Of a DNA stretch of 64,000 nucleotides, positions 44,798 through 56,140 are shown piece by piece. The position numbers were made by a program, and so were the translations under genes. Each line of letters starts with the position of its first letter. The stretch's first letter is position 1. Origin of the DNA: Marchantia polymorpha subsp. ruderalis (Eukaryota > Streptophyta > Marchantiopsida > Marchantiales > Marchantiaceae); NCBI GenBank assembly GCA_037833965.1, contig AP031353.1:24988501-25052500 (forward strand), written 5' to 3'. The notes under the pieces were generated by a model. That model was not told the origin of the DNA. It ran no database searches and was given only the letters and a program-made list of their open reading frames with translations.

Positions 44798-45091
44798 TTA
44801 GATTCGAACGTTTTGAGATCGAGGCAGGTGTTGCTCACGCATTCTCCGAAATTTGTGATCGGGTTTTAGCTCAATTCCTGATACTTGACGGACGGTATGA
44901 AATAAAACGTAGCCCTTAACCAATATTACAAACGCGATGTCAACACAATCTTCGTGAAGAATAACGCGCATGCGCTGACAAAGTTGGGACGTACCTGAGT
45001 CTTGAAAAACTGATCGATTTCCTCCTTCTGCTGGACCAAATGAGATCTCAACTCCTCTCTCGCCCACGACAGAGTACAGCGAAGAAGTCAT
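44798..45091 (-). CDS. Possible 97-aa ORF, unknown
   Basis: Begins with an ATG (MTSSLYSVVGERGVEISFGP) after a GC-rich leader and stays open for 97 codons. An alternative is a short first exon ending at a GTACGT donor near 44993. No domain is recognised and the neighbours give no clue. Confidence 0.2.
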   Translation of the reverse strand: MTSSLYSVVGERGVEISFGPAEGGNRSVFQDSGTSQLCQRMRVILHEDCVDIAFVILVKGYVLFHTVRQVSGIELKPDHKFRRMREQHLPRSQNVRI

Positions 45092-45399
45092 TTCGCCCCT
45101 CCCGCTCGTGGAAGGCGATGATACAGCATTCAGTCGGTCATCTTCAAAGGTAAGGCAAAGCCCACTGTTGACAGAATTCGACTGATTGGTAAAAGCGAGC
45201 TCAATTGCTACTCAAGTCCTTTTAGAAAAGGATAAGTCCCTACATGCAAGAGGAAGACTCAGATGCGAATTCCTTCATCATACAGTAAGATTATATTGCA
45301 GATCTGGAGACATTGAACTTGACGGTATCAAAAGCACTATTATTCTGAGGTTGCTGTCCACTGCAAACGCTTCTTTACGGAAACCTGATCATTCTTAGT

Positions 45400-48100
45400 A
45401 GAAGAGGGATGTTTAGCTGGGAACATTCAGCAATCCATCTTCAAATGATCGAGGTGTCTGTTAGAAGGAAACTGGAACGGAACACGTTAAGTACACATGA
45501 ATCAAGTGCTTGGCTTCCGGACTTTTCGCTACCTAAACTCCATTATCCTTACTGAAACTTGGGTATTTCTTGTGACAAATAATCAACCGTGCTATGCCTT
45601 CACGATCAAACTGTGCAGTTCGTGAAGATTTATTTATATACATCATGAGATTCATGTACAGCAGACGATCCTATCCGGTGTATAGCACGGGCGAGGGTCT
45701 AGAATCTCTTTTGTAGAGCTTTAGGCCAGAAAATCGATTCTTTCACTAAATCTTTCTTCGAATCTATGAACAACCAATCTCATTAGGCCCACCTGCCTTT
45801 AACTTTATGTACAGATTCTTCATGACAAGACGTGGCCCATTTCGCTATACTGACATGCCTTGAATCAGAACTTCTGTTGTATCGTTTAGATGCAATTTTT
45901 TTCTCAAGTCTCATGTAGATTCAAAAAAGTTTCCTCTGTTAAACGACGACAGACTGACATGAATCCAAGTCTTTTAAGAAAGTTATTTTGCTCGGGATTT
46001 GGACATAAAGTTATCAACTGGCAGTTGATGTGACTTTGTCGATACCCAGATAGGTGACAAGTTCTGGAAGATTAGGAAAGGCAATAGGACACGCGGAATC
46101 TGTCAGTATGTCATCTCTGTATGATTAAGCAAGGGTACTGAGCCCTACCGTAGCTTCGACTTCAAGTCTGAGGTACAGCACGTTTTCAGAAGTACATGTG
46201 ATGCGTTTTGGTTGACCTTGATTGGGCGAACGTGAGTCCTGAACTAGCAGTGTCTTCAGGCAATCAGATCTACTCTGAAGAGTTAAAGTTGAGTTATAAG
46301 GTTAAAGGTTCCTGGGGCATATCAGCCCCAGGAACCTTTTGACTGGCAGCTCATAAAGTCAGATTTCTCTTTCCTCGGCCGAATAAAAGTAGACAAGTGT
46401 TGTTTACAGATTTTCAGCCGTACTAGGTTCCTTACAGGAGGGCAGTATCAGTTTTAACATTTTCCGCTATATTCAGCATGGGCAACTTTAAGTTTTGTCA
46501 GGGGAATACTGGTCTGTCGACTTCCACTACTCTGGACTTTCGACTGATCTTAACTTTGCAGTGAACTAGAGAATGCACGCTGAGTTCGGTAGCCATGGCT
46601 TACGGAAGGGTGAAACGTCACACGCGGCGCCTGTGACAACTCGAACTACCCACGGTTGATCATGATGTATCGATTTCCGTATCGAGACCTGAACACACCT
46701 GGCAGGGGAAGGTAGAATAACCTTCATCTGCTCAAGGTCATTCTACATCATACTTCAAACTACATCTACCTCGCAGTAGATGTCGTTGTAATCGAGGCAG
46801 ATTCGAGCTCTGAGCATGATCTGATATATGGATGGACATTCTCATTGGGATTCATACTCTCCTACAGCCACATATTGTAGCCTTGCATTGTGTACAGGCC
46901 TGCGGTATGTTCACCGCCAGTGCTCATAAGATGCGTACACGATTCTCGTATCTGTTACATCACGTGAATCGTAAACGACGTTTACTTCTCGTAAAAAGAA
47001 CATCCTCGTCGGTTACGTGACGAGGTTACAAACTACTTCTCATCCATGAGCAGATTTTTCGTGTCTATATCCAACTTGTGCGGTGACAGATAAGCTTCAC
47101 CTGCTCTCTGAGAGCGCGCAGCAATTCCCGGTTGAAATGGCCGAGATGACAAGTTCACTCGATACCGACATAATATCATATCCTACTCCTGTCTCATCAA
47201 AGAGCGAAGTTTACTTCAGTACGTTTGACATAGTTTCACCGAATGGTTCGAATTCGACAACAGGCTCGCAGATTTGCTCCATAATATTTAGCAGGTGGTG
47301 ACTGGTACGTTACATTGTTTCGTCTTTCATCTATGAGTGCAATGTTTTGCTTACGAAGGTATATCGTAATGTTTGTTTTGAAGTAGGTTTAAATGTATAC
47401 GTAGCAGATAGCTGGCAATATATTTCTGCTCTGCGTACAGAGTATCAGTTCTGTAGCAATTAGTAGGAAATTTACGTTTAATAGGAATCCGAATTTTCAG
47501 ATTGTAAATGCAGTATGAGATGTAGATATTTTAGAATGTAATTTTGAACAGTCCTTTTGCGCGGTTTATTGCACATTGCTTACATAAGTGGATGAGAAAG
47601 TACGATGATTTTTAGAATAGGTAATGTAGTTAGAATTGAGAAAACATGTGTGTACAGATATTTCGTCTGCATATTGGGTGTGTCAGTTTTAAACTCACGT
47701 GCTCTATATTTCACATCTAACGTTAAAATCATGATGACAAGACATGTGCGTAATTTGTACACATCTGACACGAAATAGTAACATTATCATATTCTCCAAT
47801 TTCGTGCACGAATGTGCAAAATCCAGCATTTTCACTATCCATTTTACGTACAAAAAGCGCTTTACTATTAACACAAATTGTAAATCATAGCATATGTACA
47901 AAACGTCGAGGTCTAAACTTCTGGAAATGCGTTCTGTACCATCAAGAGAGAGCATGGAGTGATGCGGAATAATATTCTACAGCTAACCGTCTCCATCAAT
48001 CTTCTATTATTATGTCCAGGTACCGGATCGGGAAAATATTTCCTTCTTTGATAGGCCTCATTTGCTGCCGATCTCTTGTCACGTAAAAATTTCATCTGGC
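45400..48100. other. No confident gene
   Basis: An open stretch at 47087-47301 (+) follows an acceptor-like GGTGACAG and reads SESAQQFPVEMAEMTSSL with a Ser/Thr-rich end. It may be a last exon, but no upstream exon was found. Confidence 0.35.
46304..46339. repeat. Perfect inverted repeat, 15-bp GC-rich arms
   Basis: AAAGGTTCCTGGGGC and GCCCCAGGAACCTTT are exact reverse complements around a 6-nt loop, with a T-run just after. The shape resembles a bacterial terminator, but the setting is a plant intergenic region. Confidence 0.95.
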
Positions 48101-48103
48101 AGT

Positions 48104-49856
48104 CTATAATTCCTTCTCGTCTGTCTTCTTGGCAACTTCTTCCTCAGCTGTCTCCACATTCTCTTTCGCAGAATCAGCTGCAGAGGTGGCGCCACTTTCT
48201 GTCTTCTCGGCGGTGTTAACAACTACATCCGCTGCCTTCTGGGCCATCGGACCGTACGGGTAGAATTTACCAACGTTGTCCTTTGCCCACCCTCCCCACT
48301 TTTGGATGAATCCTGCCACAAGAAATTCCCAGTCATGTTCCAGATCACAAAAGAAGAAGATCTAAAAATTCAATTAAAATCTCACATTTTTTGGCCTACC
48401 CGCTAGCAGATTGTTAAGGTGTCTGATTTAAAACTATGGGTACTTCATGGCTTGTCAAGCATCAACGGCCTCAAAAAATCTAAGCTCACCCTCCATAGCT
48501 CACACCACTTAGGCATTCATTTAAAGACTACCATTTTTAAAACACAAATTCCGATGTAGACGAGAATTTGTAGGATTTGAGAATTCTGTGACTATGATAG
48601 TAAAGGACTTATTACTGCTGCCCTGTGACAAATCCTTTACTATCACAGTTACAGAATATAAAACACGGAACTGTCACATACCCACAGAGGCGCCGTGGAG
48701 TTGATCCTTGGTCGAAGTCATTCTCTTAAGTCCCTCGGTAGCGTAGTCGCTGACGGTTCCTTTGGTTGCTCCCGCGTTCTTCTCGGTCTCTCCGGCGACA
48801 TTTGAGGCAGCATCTTTGACAGCACCTTTCGACGCGTCGAGCTTTTCGTTGGTTTGCCTGTCAGTAGTTCATTGTAGCGAGAATAAGAGTAGTGACCTCC
48901 AACGAAGATTGCAGCATTCCATCTGCCCCTCATGACGCTTCTAGACGACTACTTCAAACGCAAATCCTGTTGTGAGAAATTAACCGACAAGTCCTTCATG
49001 CAGTGGAGCCTAGCCCCATGTTGCTAGTTTGGTTCCAACTAGACACGATTTGCTAGAATTTTCGCATCCTTTGTTGATTCACTTTCCACACTACGACTTT
49101 ACAGCATTTCCAGACAACTAGACATGCCGGGATTGCCAAATACTATTATGCGTATAAAAATTAAAATATGTCACACTACGACATACGTCATATATTATTC
49201 ACAAGGTATTGATGTTTCAAAACCATTATCTGAGTTGTAAAATTCAAAAAACAATTCGTCAGAAGATTACAATCCCAATACCTGTTTTTGATAGTGGGTA
49301 AATAGTGCACATTGAATATGAGGAAAGCCGAACTCAAAATGGGATGTGTTTTGAGAAGAATTAATTTGGCACTCTGCGTCTGTACTACCTCTTATGTCCC
49401 TGTCTCATTTTCCCCAAAGCTGTGGAGAAGAGCTCTAGCAACAATCATGAAACTATGATAATACCAGGAAATCCAGAAACTATGTCACGGGAAGGAAAGA
49501 ACAGTTAATATACAGTACAACTGAATTGATTCGTTGTTGCCATTCCAAAGCACTGAGCGCATACAGAGTTCGGTACCCAAGATGACGCTTAAATTATACA
49601 TGAATGACATAACGAGAAATCAAGGATGAGAGAACTGAGCGTACTTTGCAGCAGAGTTGGAGAAGTAGGGAACTTTCTCAGAAGCCCAATCCGTCCACGA
49701 TTTAGCGCCCTCTACAGTCTGCGCGGCCTGATCCTTGGCCTTGTCTTGGGTACTCTTCTGCCCGAACGATGGAATCCAACCATCGGCGCTCACAGCAACT
49801 GTGGCCGTTGCCAGAAGCAGGGTGATAAGCACAACCCATAGCTGCAATTTCGCCAT
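48104..49856 (-). CDS. Secreted LEA-like protein, three exons
   Basis: Exons 49856-49645, 48857-48682 and 48312-48104 join with matching phases through GT-AG introns of 787 and 369 bp, giving 198 residues. An N-terminal signal peptide (MAKLQLWVVLITLLLATA, cleavage likely after VSA at residue 24) precedes a hydrophilic Lys/Ala/Glu/Asp/Thr-rich body. It carries loose 11-mer-like runs such as KDQAAQTVEGAKSW, KLDASKGAVKDAASNVAGET and KTESGATSAADSAKENV. These are typical of late-embryogenesis-abundant group 3-like proteins, which protect membranes and proteins in drying. The middle keeps tryptophan/tyrosine patches (FIQKWGGWAKDNVGKFYPYG) unusual for classical LEA. The signal peptide suggests the ER, wall or vacuole. 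Assignment to the LEA class is by composition, not by a diagnostic motif. Confidence 0.8.
48583..48657. repeat. Imperfect hairpin, 25-bp arms, in intron 2 of the LEA-like gene
   Basis: 48583-48607 pairs with 48633-48657 with two non-Watson-Crick positions (one G:T) and a 25-nt loop. The whole hairpin sits inside the intron at 48313-48681. A foldback RNA is possible. Confidence 0.85.
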
Positions 49857-51450
49857 TGTGAACTCGATGTCTCTTTCAGGATCTACAAACTGTCACCGAA
49901 AAAAAACTCTAGCAGCTTGTAAACGATTAGAATTATCGCTACCAAAAATTAGATATCTCAGTACTGTACAACGAAGAGACTCAGCTGATCGATTTCCGAC
50001 TTAATGCTCCGATCGCAGAATTTGACTAATTTCTACTGTCGGAGAGTACCGAAGCTGACGAACCACATCAGTGACGACCATCGACCATGCATCTAGCTGG
50101 CAGAAACATGCTACGTGTCATGGAGTAGCCAAACCACTTGGCAAGTCAGCCAGGTCGATCTCGACCACCTGTCGGCGGTATTCAGCACTTCTCACAAAGA
50201 TTCAGTCACTGGTGGGCCAGGTCACTGGTACGTGGTACATAGACGTGGACGCTCCGGTTAGTTTCCTTCAGAGGGCAATCAAGTTTGTGCCCTGTAAGAC
50301 CTTCTGGCATCGTAACCTGCCCGTGTCTACCTCCATCTGTGATGAGAGACATTTTAGTGAATGCGAATTTGAAGTCTGGCTTCTGAAGAAGCTCTGTCCC
50401 CTTCACCAGTCGATGGAGTCTTTCTCAGAAACGAGGGTGCATGTGACTGCTGAGTCACGTGAGACCGAATCAATCTCGGTTCTGTGCTGTTTTGCTCTAG
50501 GTCGAAACTTTGCTCCGGGTTCTCCATGGACTTGGTTTTCTGCTGTTCATTGTAATCTGTAAGAAGTCAAGGCTACCTTTCCGTTCTGATTATAGTGTAT
50601 TTTTGCCTTTATTATTGGATTTTAATTTATGGAAGAACCATCCGTCCTCGCAGAAGCAAAATTGGGTTACTGTTCGAGACTGTCTTGGGTCCTATCAATC
50701 TCCTGGTAATGATACCCATATGTCACAGTCTTGTTATTTGATCTGAATCGGGTCTGTACATTTCCGACCGCCGTGTCCTGTTTCGTTTGTGTTGATTCTG
50801 AGGAACATGCGTTGGAAACTTGAAGATTGATACTTCTACTTTCTACTCGGGTAGGATTCGAGAAGTGACCGGTGAATGGTTCAGTCTCCTAACCACCACA
50901 ATTGCGCCACACAAAACCCATTCGCTTTGGGGAGGTCTAAAGTTTTGAACGGTTCAAAACAAGCGATCTTAGAGAACAGTCTCTGTAACGATCGTGAGTA
51001 TCTGAGGTCGATTAGATTTCTGTTGTTATCTTCATAACCGAGCAGTTGCAGTAGCTGTAGAGGTTGAATGCAGTAGTCATAATCGAAAGGAATGTTTTTA
51101 GATTCAGGAGGAACGATCTTAGTCTCTTCTGCATCTGATTCTATAGTAGAGGACAATTTCTGCAGGACCTTTGTTGCCTGAAGATGGTTGACGAATACTA
51201 AGCTCTGAGGAAGTTTTCGTCCTATAATCACAGATTTACTTAAAGAAAAGGTGGGCAGCGGAAAGCACATAAGCCGGAAACCATCTGGCAACCGGCTTCT
51301 GGAGTAAGTAAACACGAATTTACATGCAGCGTGAAACTATTTTCAAACAGCACGAGTCGAATTAACAACTCTCTCAGATCATTTTGTCAAACTACTGCTT
51401 TGCCAATGCCATCTTTATCACGTCTTCATCCCCAGATTCCACACTGCTGA

Positions 51451-51536
51451 CAATTCCGTTGAAAATTGTGTAACTTTGTATACAAAGTCTCACAATTTTC
51501 AACGGAATTGTGAGACTTTGTATACAAAGTTACACA
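51451..51536. repeat. Two overlapping long palindromes
   Basis: Palindrome 1 (51451-51510) has 20-bp perfect arms and a 16-bp palindromic centre (ACTTTGTATACAAAGT) with two mismatched pairs between. Palindrome 2 pairs 51467-51495 perfectly (29 bp) with 51508-51536 around a 12-nt loop. They share 51467-51510, so the two hairpins exclude each other. Confidence 0.95.
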
Positions 51537-52632
51537 TCTAAATTCCCTGTGTGACCAACTGTGAGTCATGCTGTGAATGTTAAGCCTATGAACTTCATTA
51601 TTTCTAAAACTTTTATGGTCGGAAAGTCATATGTACAATCAATTTCTTCAGTTAAGTAAAACAAATATCACGTGAGACAGTAGGGAAGACATTCTCATCC
51701 CATGCTGCGTAGGCGAGGAAAAGAATTTTTCACGGAAGACAGGCATGATGATCCAACCTGCAAGGTGCTCGGCCAACATAGAACAACAACAAAAACTCGA
51801 AATTTCAACCATCTACTTGTGTCCGAAATTTGAGATACTTTTTGAGCGTGCGTTTGACTGAGTACTTATGTACTTATGGTAGCAAGGAGAACTTTACAAC
51901 TTTAGAGTTCACAACTCGCTCTCAACAGGTTACTAGAATACCTCATATCCGACTTCCGGGATTTCAGAGATTGAATCGGTTGTTAGAATCTACACGCGCG
52001 CCACACCACGGATCATTGAGGATGCAGTGATATTCTGAGTAAGTTCGCAAACATATGCGCTAGATAAGCTTGTGGCTACATGAAGAGGACGACAAGGTAT
52101 TCCTATACGAGCTGATAACAAAATGGAAAAAAAGTTTGATCACTCCAACACTCTCAGAATTCCATAATTTGAACAGAATGCCTGCCTGCACCTATGGAAG
52201 AGAAATGAATGTGTGGACAACGATAGACTTTTGAATCGTTGTTGCTGATGCCATCCGCGATTGGTAATTTCTCTAGTAGCCACATACTCTCTATTGCGGG
52301 AAGAAAAAGGAAGGAAGGAGAGAGAAAGATCGCAAATTTTTTGAAAAAAAGTGGATAAAAAAACCGTGTCCACGATCGGAGCAAAAACTTGACATGAGAT
52401 GCCATTAAAAGCGGACCGAATTTCGAAACAGGGCTCGCTGTAATTTTTACCTGTAATAGTGGGCAGCTTTTGGAACGAGAGTGCTTGAAATTACTCTTAA
52501 ATAACTCATATAGAAGCACCCTGCTCAGGAGAATTTGGACGACTGAAATCAATCCTAGATAGAGGTTTTTTCCTCATATTTCGTGACTATTCTCTCGATA
52601 GTTTGCGACTCTGTCGCAATCATCAGTCTATG

Positions 52633-52887
52633 GCTCAGAGCACATTTCCAACCGGAGACTATCTAAACGTGATCGTAAGTATTGAGTTGAAGGGGGAGAC
52701 GATTACAGCGACCACCTTGGCAAATGTGGACAGCGTGATTGTGCCGGTCTTACAAACCACAGTGCCTTACCGCGTTAGAGTGCCCCTGAAGCCGACTACT
52801 GTCCATCTATCACGTTTAAGTTCAAGTCTGACCGCGCAGCAACATGTCATGTTCGTAGTTACCCTTGTGCAGTGTACCATAATTTAA
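52633..52887 (+). CDS. Possible small ORF, about 84 aa, unknown
   Basis: From the ATG in MAQSTFPTGDYLNVIV the ORF encodes alternating hydrophobic and polar residues that suggest beta strands (TTVPYRVRVPLKP). A perfect donor sequence GTAAGT lies inside it near 52675, so it may instead be a short first exon. No family is recognised. Confidence 0.25.
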   Translation, partial: AQSTFPTGDYLNVIVSIELKGETITATTLANVDSVIVPVLQTTVPYRVRVPLKPTTVHLSRLSSSLTAQQHVMFVVTLVQCTII

Positions 52888-53232
52888 TTGTTTGCCTGGT
52901 CTTTTGCACTTCGACAATTGAGAGCATAGTTGAACACAGATGGATTCGAGAGGCACCGTACGATCCTGGACTAGGAAGGAGAGAACAGAACAAAGATTTC
53001 TCGCAGTCAAAGAATGTATAAGTGCGAGAAGTTCCTTTGCCTTCTTTCTTCTTAGGTGCTTCTTCATTTGTAAGGTTTCATGACATTCTTCTCGCGTTTT
53101 GTTATTTCATATCAGTGGTTAGGCCTATGCAAAGATGGCGATCTGGAGATAGTCTATTATCGTATAGTTACGGAAATTGATTTTCATGTTTCTTTTAGAT
53201 TCACATTCCCTCACTTATCTTTAACTTAACGT

Positions 53233-53322
53233 CTTGTTTGGTAGTGATCCTGATTAGGTTCGTTGTCATTTGCTTGTCTTGTTTAGTGGTGACCGTGGTT
53301 AGGTTCGTTGTCGATTTCTTGT
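53233..53322 (+). repeat. Two tandem 45-bp units
   Basis: CTTGTTTGGTAGTGATCC... at 53233-53277 is followed at once by a diverged copy at 53278-53322, with the shared core TTAGGTTCGTTGTC. Confidence 0.85.
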
Positions 53323-55702
53323 CTCTGACAATCTGCTCAACGAAGTTGTCCACTTTCGTCCTTTATTTCTTTTGGTGATAGTGGTTACAATCCTCAATCA
53401 ATAATCATTGGCTCTAAACATGACTGTTGAATTTCCATTCTTTGAAAAAATATATTTACCAATATTTTCGTGCAAATACATGCATGAAGACTATTTATGA
53501 AAATTTTGTTCATTTTTTTAACTCTCAACATTTATTTTGTGAGCCTATAGTTTCGAATGATTGATTCTTTAATAGACTATACTTGTTATATTCAGTTTCA
53601 GATAGTTTGAAAAATTTTGCAAGGATAAATTACCTAAGTATTGATAGTTAAAAACGTTAATATGACTCAATTCTCAAATTCATATGCTTGTTGATTTTTA
53701 TGTAATAAGTTATGAGTTATGACAACTCCGAGATGTCTGATATGATTAATCTAAGATTTTCACACCAATAAGGTGAGTAGATCAATATACCATCTTCCAT
53801 GGTTGAAACGTCAAATTATTTTGGAGGAAATTAAGTTTTTCAAGTAAAATTTGATTCTTGAAAATGATTAAACTTTGATGATGAGTATATTGACTTGCTG
53901 CCATTTTCCTTAGCAATAATCTAACATAGTTTATCTTCCTGATTTTGCATATGGCATCAAATATTATTAGCGCAACGATCATATTTCACAAATAATTTAT
54001 TAATTTCAACTGAATTTTTTCCATAATTTTTTGATATCGTTTTAGATGTTTCATAAAAATAATTATATAGAATTTGATCAACTCATTTTTAAAATTTTAC
54101 CTTAGATGAATTTATCGTAGATCTAATTTTTAGTGAAATTTGCTACATAAAGGATATGATTTCATGAACGTTGCATGGACCAGGAGATTAGCATAAAGGC
54201 AATCATTATATTTACATGTATACTATTCTATTAATTATAATCATTATAGATTCTGATGTGATAATAAGTCACAATCACTCTTAAGGTATACAATAAAATA
54301 TATTCAATTTAGCTATATAGTGATTGTTAAAATGCAAAATATCTTTGAATTGAAAATTACAGTATTATTTACTGATCAAGGAGAGAAAAAATCCTGACAT
54401 AATATATAATCTTACATAAAAAAAAAAATGTAAAAGATTTTAACGAAAGATCTTATTTATTATACGTATAACATGAGATATTTTTGCATATAGAAGAGAC
54501 AAAATTAAGCTTAAATTACAAGAATTATTTCAAAAATGTTCAAATGCTGTCACATCCCCTTCATCGGAACAAACATCAATATTTTCCTCGAGGATTAGAG
54601 ACCAAGTTTGTAATAATAATAGGGTTTTGTAAAATACCTACCCATTCCAGTCAACAATCATGAATAAGATAGATGATTAAGTCTAGTACGTGTCCAATCA
54701 AAGGAGGATTCAGTCGGCGTGGACTTTATTACTGTTGTTGCCATTTCAGAATATGAACATTCTACTAAAGACTTCAAAGAAAATTTATAATTAGCTGAGC
54801 TTAATGGACTTCTTGAGTACAAACAGATTCCGGAAAATTCGGAAGATAATAATATACTTAGTGGTTGTTTAATTAGCCATAGATTCAAAATCCGGGAGTG
54901 TTAAGTTACAAAATGTTTAAATTTATATTCCGTTATTCTATACTTTTCTGTAGCTTCCTCACACAAGGCATTGTGAATTCCAGAATGCTAGAAAGTGTAT
55001 GTCTAGTTCGTCTTAAATTTTCATAGTTTCTTCACGCAAAGGATGTAATTCTAGAATCTTTAAAAGTATATGGTTCGTCTATTATGTCTTAGAGTTTCTT
55101 CATAGAACAGAGTGCTGTTTTAAGAATGTTAAAGGATATATATTTAGCTCGTCTTTCATTTTTTATATTTTATCCACACAAAGAAGTCATGTTAGAATGT
55201 TATATAGTATGTATTCAGTTTTCAGGGTACCACATGGAAACAATCATACTCAGTTCGTTTTTTATGGTGAATAGGAGAGTATTCATTCCGAGTACTAGAA
55301 AGTTGACATTTTGAAACACCGTCATCAGCTTCGCATGTGCCAAATGAAATCATACTCTGGTCACTCGTTTTGAATCTACGTCATTACTGATACACAGAAC
55401 TACAAGAAGATCTTACAAAGATTATCACAATCATGCTTGTCCAACTGCTACATTCACAGCTTAGGAATCAATTGTACAAGTTTATGCAAACAGGTACTTG
55501 TGTTGAGACATCAACCGACAGGTGACTCCCTTCCAGATACAAACATAAGCATCACCCTTCTTGCACTTCATGGGAATTAAGGACCCTAGTCGTTTCGTAG
55601 GTATATTGACTAAGTTTAGTTTTTCTTCCCGCAATTTCATCAACCATTCAATACTCGATATTCTATAGAGAATGTGTCGGATGTTCGGTAAACAGAACAA
55701 AT

Positions 55703-55757
55703 CTGTGTTTCAAATTTACAACTGTTACCGCGTGACAGTTGTAAATTTGAAACACAG
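55703..55757. repeat. Perfect inverted repeat, 23-bp arms
   Basis: 55703-55725 (starting CTGTGTTTCAAATTT) pairs exactly with 55735-55757 around a 9-nt loop TACCGCGTG. Confidence 0.95.
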
Positions 55758-56140
55758 CTTACCCTTTAAGCCCACAACTTCTAGAATTCTTCGTGCGGAA
55801 AATTCCTATTTCTTCCTTTGAGAGGCGTTGGTGTTAGAAGCCAATCCGATAAATTATGGCAGACGACCAAATGCCTTACTAAGTTGTAGACTCATTTCAG
55901 ACTCCGTGATAATCTTTTCTGTCTCCTTTTGCTACTTCGTACTTCTGTTCTTGTTCAATTATTTAGAGAGGTGCAGATTTGCCTTTTGCCGTTGAAAGTG
56001 ATGTTTTGATGGTGACTGGTCATTGCTCGAAGACTAGGCTTTATACGAGAAAAGCTTCATCAGAACGTTCCAGTTATCGTGCACTTGTATTTCGCTGGTT
56101 CTGAAAAGAAACACTCTTTTTGGGACCTCTACACTTGCTG

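Larger units (their letters stand above)
49860..56100. other. Long stretch without a confident gene
   Basis: The 163-codon ORF at 50071-50562 (+) and the 144-codon ORF at 50881-51315 (-) start at GTG and show no domain. The ORF at 52633-52887 (+) is noted separately. 53.4-55.3 kb is AT-rich. Palindromes at 51451 and 55703 and a tandem repeat at 53233 are listed apart. Confidence 0.45.

Noticed and set aside
46304..46339. Rho-independent terminator
   Set aside because: Shape fits, but the surrounding DNA is plant nuclear and there is no bacterial-type gene upstream.
50071..50562. 163-codon plus-strand ORF
   Set aside because: Starts at GTG, has no domain, repeat or splice logic, and ORFs of this size are expected by chance in a 64-kb six-frame scan.
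50881..51315. 144-codon minus-strand ORF
   Set aside because: Starts at GTG with no recognisable domain. The phrase LPQSLVFVNHLQATKVL resembles helicase text only weakly; could be an exon but unsupported.
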